Shown piece by piece: positions 6,459-10,960 of a stretch of DNA of 10,960 nt. Origin of the DNA: Bacteroidales bacterium. Its GTDB lineage: Bacteria; Bacteroidota; Bacteroidia; Bacteroidales; BM520. The stretch spans positions 1 to 10,960 of the forward strand of contig JAQVPY010000064.1 in NCBI GenBank assembly GCA_028701815.1, read 5' to 3'. The notes under the pieces are model-generated. The model made no database searches, had not been told where the DNA came from, and saw only the letters and a program-made list of their open reading frames with translations. The translations under genes were made by a program, and so were the position numbers. The first letter of the stretch is position 1. Every line of letters begins with the position of its first letter.

Positions 6459-8285
6459 TTCGTCTCCGCCTTTCCATGTGCCACGACGAATGGCATCTCT
6501 CTTTCTCTCAATAGGGTCAAGGATTATCTTTCTTATCCTCAAAGATTTTGGCGTGATTTCGAGATATTCGTCGTCGTTGATATATTCCATATATTCTTCA
6601 AGAGACATTTTGATGGCCGGAGTTATCTGAACTTTGTCGTCGGAGCCGGATGCACGCATGTTAGTGAGCTTTTTCGTTGTACAGACATTGCATACTATGT
6701 CGTTGGCATGAATGTGTTCTCCTATTACTTCACCTTCATATACTTCGTCGTTGGGCTCAATGAAAAACCTTCCCCTGTCTTGAAGCTTGTTTATTGAATA
6801 TGGAATGGCAACACCGGTCTCTTTTGCAATAAGAGCCCCGCTTTTTCTCGTCTCCATGTCACCCTTCCATGGCTTGAAACAGTCGAATCTGTGCGACATG
6901 ACGGCTTCACCTTCGGATACTGTCAGAACGTTGTTTCTTAAACCGATGAGCCCTCGCGAAGGAATGCTGAAGATAAGTTGAATTCTATCGCCCTTGGTTT
7001 CAATGGAGGCTATTTCTCCCTTGCGCATGGTAACCTGTTCTATAACCTTCCCTGCAAAGTCTTCGGGAACGATGACATCGAGCTCTTCTACCGGCTCGCA
7101 TTTTACTCCGTCAACCTCTTTTATGACGACCTTTGGCTGACCTACCTGCATCTCGTAATTTTCACGCCTCATGGTCTCTATAAGAATAGAAAGGTGGAGA
7201 ATGCCACGTCCAAAAACCAGATAGGAGTCGGGAGAGTCTGTGTCTACGACTCTGAGAGCCAGATTTTTCTCGGTCTCTTTATAAAGCCTGTCACGCAAAT
7301 TCCTTGAAGTTACATATTTTCCCTCGCGTCCGAAAAACGGAGAAGTGTTTATGGTGAATAACATGCTCATAGTGGGCTCGTCGACTTTTATCGGCTTCAA
7401 CGGCTCCGGATTCTCGAAGTCGGCAACGGTGTCGCCTATCTCAAAATCTTCCATGCCGAGAATGGCGCAAATTTCGCCTGCCTCTACCGGTGTCTTGATC
7501 TTTTCCTTGGCTAATCCTTCAAAGGTGTATAATTCCTTAACCCTTGACTTTTGAATCGTGCCGTCACGCTTTACAAGAGAGACATCCTGTCCCATACAGA
7601 TAGTCCCGCGATGTACACGCCCTACTGCGATACGTCCGATATATGAAGAATAATCCAAAGATGAAATCATCAACTGTAAAGTGCCCTCTTCCGGAACACG
7701 CGGGTGAATACACTCTATTATCTTGTCCATAAGATATGAGATGTCACTCGTCGGATTCTTGTAATCAGGCCCCATCCAACCCTGCTTTGCTGAACCGAAA
7801 ACAGTGGCGAAATCCAACTGCTCGTCAGAAGCACCCAAGTTTACCATCAGATCGAAAACAGCTTCCTGCGTTAAGGAAGGATCACAATTGGGCTTGTCGA
7901 CTTTGTTGACAACTACTATAGGCTGAAGATTTAATTCTATGGCCTTCTGTAATACGAAACGTGTCTGAGGCATCGGACCTTCAAAAGCATCTACTACTAA
8001 TAATACACCGTCAGCCATGTTTAAAATACGCTCTACTTCTCCTCCGAAATCACTGTGACCAGGAGTATCAATGATGTTGATCTTATACCCGTTGTATCTG
8101 ACGGAAACATTCTTCGACAAAATTGTTATTCCTCGCTCTCGCTCTAAATCGTTGTTGTCGAGAATGAGTGTCCCCATTGCTTGATTGTTACGAAAGAGCT
8201 TTGCTTGGTACAACATTCTGTCAACTAATGTTGTTTTACCGTGATCTACGTGGGCTATAATTGCCACATTGATAATGTTTTGCAT
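6456..8285 (-). CDS. typA: Translational GTPase TypA/BipA
   Basis: TypA (BipA) is a ribosome-binding GTPase of the EF-G superfamily, involved in 50S assembly and in growth under cold and other stress. The 609 residues match the full family length (E. coli about 607). All GTPase motifs are intact: G1 AHVDHGKTT (11-19), G2 RGITI (51-55), G3 DTPGH (73-77), G4 NKVD (127-130) and G5 SAK (165-167). The beta-barrel domain 2 follows at about 200-295, with EF-G-like domains III and V at about 303-480. The family-specific C-terminal domain contains HANDIVCNVC (526-535), KKLTNMRASGSDD (538-550) and the terminal KRDAIRRGTW (595-604). The ATG at 8283-8285 directly precedes the N-terminal GTPase strand, so the start is secure. 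It lies 103 bases downstream of the M16 gene with its own promoter box in the gap, so it is probably transcribed independently at least in part. Confidence 0.98.
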   Translation of the reverse strand: MQNIINVAIIAHVDHGKTTLVDRMLYQAKLFRNNQAMGTLILDNNDLERERGITILSKNVSVRYNGYKINIIDTPGHSDFGGEVERILNMADGVLLVVDAFEGPMPQTRFVLQKAIELNLQPIVVVNKVDKPNCDPSLTQEAVFDLMVNLGASDEQLDFATVFGSAKQGWMGPDYKNPTSDISYLMDKIIECIHPRVPEEGTLQLMISSLDYSSYIGRIAVGRVHRGTICMGQDVSLVKRDGTIQKSRVKELYTFEGLAKEKIKTPVEAGEICAILGMEDFEIGDTVADFENPEPLKPIKVDEPTMSMLFTINTSPFFGREGKYVTSRNLRDRLYKETEKNLALRVVDTDSPDSYLVFGRGILHLSILIETMRRENYEMQVGQPKVVIKEVDGVKCEPVEELDVIVPEDFAGKVIEQVTMRKGEIASIETKGDRIQLIFSIPSRGLIGLRNNVLTVSEGEAVMSHRFDCFKPWKGDMETRKSGALIAKETGVAIPYSINKLQDRGRFFIEPNDEVYEGEVIGEHIHANDIVCNVCTTKKLTNMRASGSDDKVQITPAIKMSLEEYMEYINDDEYLEITPKSLRIRKIILDPIERKRDAIRRGTWKGGDE

Positions 8286-8313
8286 TTTATTTCTGCTTTA
8301 AAAAATCGGAGTG

Positions 8314-8321
8314 CAAATTTA
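8314..8321 (-). promoter_or_regulatory. Bacteroidetes -7 promoter element for typA
   Basis: The minus strand reads TAAATTTG here, an exact TAnnTTTG match. It would start transcription near 8309, about 24 bases before the typA ATG. It overlaps an AT-rich intergenic stretch, so chance matching is more likely than at other sites. No clear -33 element is seen. Confidence 0.45.
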
Positions 8322-8388
8322 TATCATTTTTTTGATAAATTGTAGTTGTGAAAAAAATATTGATAATTTTTTTTACGTCAAAGGCGGA

Positions 8389-10960
8389 TTATCGAAGTAC
8401 CACGAAGTACATGTCGTTGATATTTAGATGCTTGCTTATGATTTCAAGAGTTTCTTTATATGTGAAGTCGTTTAAAATATGCCTTTCTATCTCAACAAAA
8501 TTATCAGGCAAGCCTAATGTGACGATATCCGACAGCATGTTTATCTTTGCCTCAAGGGTCTCATAGCGACCGGCATCTTTTCTTCGTAACGCCGTCTTGG
8601 TTACTGCAAGGTCTTCTTCCGAAAAAGTTATAGCATAGCTTCCTATCGTCTCCTTAAAAAGGCGTAAGGCGTCTTCTACCACGGATGCCTGGACACTCGC
8701 GGCTGCAGAGAAGATGCCGAAATTACGGTTGCCTCCGAAAAAAGAGTAGGCACCGTAAGTATATCCGTGCTCGAGACGCAGCACGCGAAACAAGTCGCTG
8801 CCCGAACTCTCTCCGAGCTTGTAATTTACAATATTTGCCTTGTAAAAGTCCGGATGTGTCCTGTAGAGCGCCTGTCTGCCTACATATATGATGGCTTGCT
8901 TTGCATTAGGAAAATCGATGTATGTGATGTCTTTTGAAGGCGGAATAAACGACGTGTCATATACGGGCTCTATAGGCGTAAATGGTGCCCAGCCTTTCGA
9001 TGATGTTTGAAGCGATTGAAGGACTTCTTCCGGAGCTATGGCGCCGGTAACAACGAAATCGCTGACGGAGGGGGAGTAATTGGCATGATAATAACTCTTT
9101 ACGTCATCCAAGGTGATGCCTTCTACCGACGACAGCGTGCCCTCGTTAGGCAGGGCTATAGGGTTGTCGTTTCCAAAAATCACCTGATAAAATCTGTCGT
9201 TGGCAATTTTTTGCGGAGAGGTCATTGACTGTTGTAAATTCATCACCGTCTCACATTTGATGCGTTGGAACTCCTCTTCGTCCCATCGAGGTTGTGTAAT
9301 CATCTCAAAGATTAAATATGCTATGGCAGAGAAGTTCTTTGCAAGACATATCCCGGAAATAGTCGACCATTCTTTGCGCGCGTTCGAAATGATCTCCGCC
9401 CCCAGGCTTTTTATGGCATCTTCCAATTCTTCCGGAGTCCTTCTTATAGTACCTTCTTTTAATAGACGCGCCGTTATAGCAGCCGTTCCCGCTTTATCCT
9501 TAGGGTCTGCCATGGCTCCGCCTTTTATAACCAGCGAGAAATAGATCAAGGGGAGAGTATAATCCTGTATGCCTTTAATGTTAATTCCGTTCTCGGTCTT
9601 TCTCGACCAGATGTCGGGTGCCTTTGCCTCGTGTAAAATTGACAGGGGCGGTTCGATGCCTCTGTCGAAAAGAGAAGGCGAAAATGCGTACTCGTCGTCA
9701 ATGATGGCTCCTGCCTCTGATTCTGCCGACTGTGCCTCCGATTTTTCTTCTTTGATTACCGCCTTTGTAGCCCCCGCCACTGTAAGCTCCTGTCTGCCTT
9801 CGGGAACAAAACTTGTGGTAATATGACACCTTCCCTTAATATACTGCCTGTATACCCTTATGACATCATCTATCGTAACCGATCGCATCATCTCCAACTC
9901 TTTAAAGACCATCTCTGGCGTGCCGCCGAAAATATTGGCTTCAGCCAAATTAAGCGCAATGCTCATGTTTGAAGTCAACCCGTTGAGATATTGCGTCTCG
10001 GCAATATTCTTTATCCTCTCTATACCCTCCGTGTCAATTGCGGCCTCGTCGAAATTGTTTATGGCATCCATTATTGATACATATACCTCTTGCAAATTGG
10101 TCCCCGGAAATGTCCTCGTCTTAATATAAAGTTCTCCCGCAAGTTCGCGGTTATTATTCGTCATCACAATATCCGGCGCATACTCGTTTTCGACTACAGC
10201 CTTATAGAGCGGTGTCTTCTTCCCGTCGCACAGCAGATCGCACAAGACATTAAGACAATAAGCGTCTTTCTCATATATCTTGCATCCTGTAAAAGCGATG
10301 TTCAACTCAGGCATGCTTATGAGCTTGTCCTCATAATAAAGATGCCTTGTCTCTTTTATTGATGAAGTAGGGAGCACTCTGCTCTTTTCGAATGAAGACT
10401 TGCGACTAATCTCGCCAAAGTATTTGTCTATCAGACCTATAGTATTCTCCCTGTCGAAATCGCCACTGATTACGAGAGTAGCGTTATCGGGAGCGTAATA
10501 TTTCAGATAAAAGTCTTTTACATCGTCAACGGAAGAACTTTTAAGATCATCGGGGTCGCCGATAACGACCCTGCTATACGGGTGATCTTCCGGATACATA
10601 TATTTAGATAATACGGTGTTCGTGTACCCGTATGGCTTGTTGTCGATAACCTGACGCTTTTCATTAATTACAACGTCGATTTCTCGTTTCAGCCCTTTCA
10701 GAGATATCGTGTTGATAAAGAATCCCATACGGTCGGATTCCATCCATAGTATTTTTTCGAGGGAGTCGTTAGGAACACTTTCGTAATAAACGGTGCCGTC
10801 TTCCCATGTGCCGCCGTTAAAATTTCCTCCGAGATCGTTTATCTTGTTAAAGAATTCATTACGTTTCAAATGTTCCGATCTTTGAAATAACATGTGCTCG
10901 AAAAAGTGCGCGAACCCTGTTTTGCCTTTTATTTCCCGGTTGGACCCGACATGATATAGG
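8389..10960 (-). CDS. M16 family zinc metallopeptidase (two-domain, pitrilysin/PqqL-like), N-terminus cut by window edge
   Basis: The frame stays open to the window edge, giving 856 residues; the family in Bacteroidetes is often near 940, so the signal region and roughly 80 residues are probably missing. The ATG at 10893 is internal, because the codons above it encode GKTGFAHFFEHM. That includes the inverted zinc motif HFFEH (10894-10908), in which two His bind zinc and Glu is the catalytic base. The third ligand is probably the Glu of NEKRQ, about 78 residues on. Further M16 marks are GGNFNGGTWEDGTVYY, the YYAPDNATLVISGDFD block, and a second degenerate M16 domain beginning near PPLSILHEA. 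That domain holds NYSPSVSDFVVTGA and LRLEHGYTYGAYSFFG, the latter carrying the substrate-binding Arg/Tyr region. An Ala/Glu/Ser-rich linker (EEKSEAQSAESEAGA) joins the halves. Relatives are periplasmic or envelope peptidases; the substrate is unknown. typA follows 103 bases downstream. Confidence 0.95.
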   Translation of the reverse strand, partial: LYHVGSNREIKGKTGFAHFFEHMLFQRSEHLKRNEFFNKINDLGGNFNGGTWEDGTVYYESVPNDSLEKILWMESDRMGFFINTISLKGLKREIDVVINEKRQVIDNKPYGYTNTVLSKYMYPEDHPYSRVVIGDPDDLKSSSVDDVKDFYLKYYAPDNATLVISGDFDRENTIGLIDKYFGEISRKSSFEKSRVLPTSSIKETRHLYYEDKLISMPELNIAFTGCKIYEKDAYCLNVLCDLLCDGKKTPLYKAVVENEYAPDIVMTNNNRELAGELYIKTRTFPGTNLQEVYVSIMDAINNFDEAAIDTEGIERIKNIAETQYLNGLTSNMSIALNLAEANIFGGTPEMVFKELEMMRSVTIDDVIRVYRQYIKGRCHITTSFVPEGRQELTVAGATKAVIKEEKSEAQSAESEAGAIIDDEYAFSPSLFDRGIEPPLSILHEAKAPDIWSRKTENGINIKGIQDYTLPLIYFSLVIKGGAMADPKDKAGTAAITARLLKEGTIRRTPEELEDAIKSLGAEIISNARKEWSTISGICLAKNFSAIAYLIFEMITQPRWDEEEFQRIKCETVMNLQQSMTSPQKIANDRFYQVIFGNDNPIALPNEGTLSSVEGITLDDVKSYYHANYSPSVSDFVVTGAIAPEEVLQSLQTSSKGWAPFTPIEPVYDTSFIPPSKDITYIDFPNAKQAIIYVGRQALYRTHPDFYKANIVNYKLGESSGSDLFRVLRLEHGYTYGAYSFFGGNRNFGIFSAAASVQASVVEDALRLFKETIGSYAITFSEEDLAVTKTALRRKDAGRYETLEAKINMLSDIVTLGLPDNFVEIERHILNDFTYKETLEIISKHLNINDMYFVVLR

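Noticed and set aside
8322..8337. TATCA/TGATA inverted repeat with a T-rich loop between typA and the M16 gene, as a terminator
   Set aside because: The stem is only five AT-rich pairs and overlaps the presumed upstream promoter region of typA, so a stable terminator hairpin is unlikely.
9200..10362. Several plus-strand open frames of 70-115 residues across the M16 gene
   Set aside because: All are antisense to a continuous, well-conserved M16 frame and have no recognisable product.
1..10960. CRISPR arrays, tRNA or rRNA genes, insertion sequences, phage or defence genes
   Set aside because: No repeat-spacer pattern, RNA gene signature, transposase or defence domain is visible on either strand; the window is almost entirely conventional coding sequence.

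Overview
The window looks like an ordinary chromosomal stretch from a member of the Bacteroidota, most likely the Bacteroidales. Three things point there. The protein families (a Bacteroidetes-type NqrA, a multi-domain secreted GH20 hexosaminidase, a PlsB-like acyltransferase with an HRDIVLD box, a two-domain M16 peptidase) fit that phylum. Four gene starts are preceded by exact matches to the Bacteroidetes -7 promoter consensus TAnnTTTG. Clear Shine-Dalgarno sequences are absent. The DNA is moderately AT-rich. The genus cannot be told from this window.

Layout. Positions 65-577 (minus) hold an NqrA reading frame that stops after about 170 residues, where the family normally runs to roughly 450, so this is probably a decayed gene. 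Divergent from it, 734-3394 (plus) encodes an exported beta-N-acetylhexosaminidase with GH20, chitobiase C-terminal and F5/8-type C domains. This gene converges on gpsA (3407-4408, minus). gpsA is divergent from a glycerolipid acyltransferase (4496-5656, plus), and their promoters lie in the 87-base gap between the two chosen starts. The acyltransferase overlaps a purine nucleoside phosphorylase gene (5653-6453, plus) by four bases. That gene converges on typA/bipA (6456-8285, minus) with two bases between the stop codons. Upstream of typA on the same strand is an M16 zinc peptidase gene (8389 to beyond 10960, minus) whose N-terminus is cut off by the window edge.

Functionally, gpsA and the acyltransferase form a plausible glycerolipid pair: one makes sn-glycerol 3-phosphate and the other probably acylates it or its lyso form. 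The phosphorylase serves purine salvage, TypA is a translational GTPase for ribosome assembly and stress, and the hexosaminidase and M16 protein handle amino-sugar polymers and peptides, probably in the envelope or periplasm. Packing is very tight (gaps of 12 and 2 bases, one 4-base overlap). No stretch longer than 300 bases lacks a gene; the longest gap is the 156 bases between the nqrA remnant and the hexosaminidase start.

No mobile element, CRISPR array, RNA gene, defence locus or recognisably new system is visible. The most notable points are the truncated nqrA, the non-canonical acyltransferase box, and promoter matches that move two gene starts downstream.
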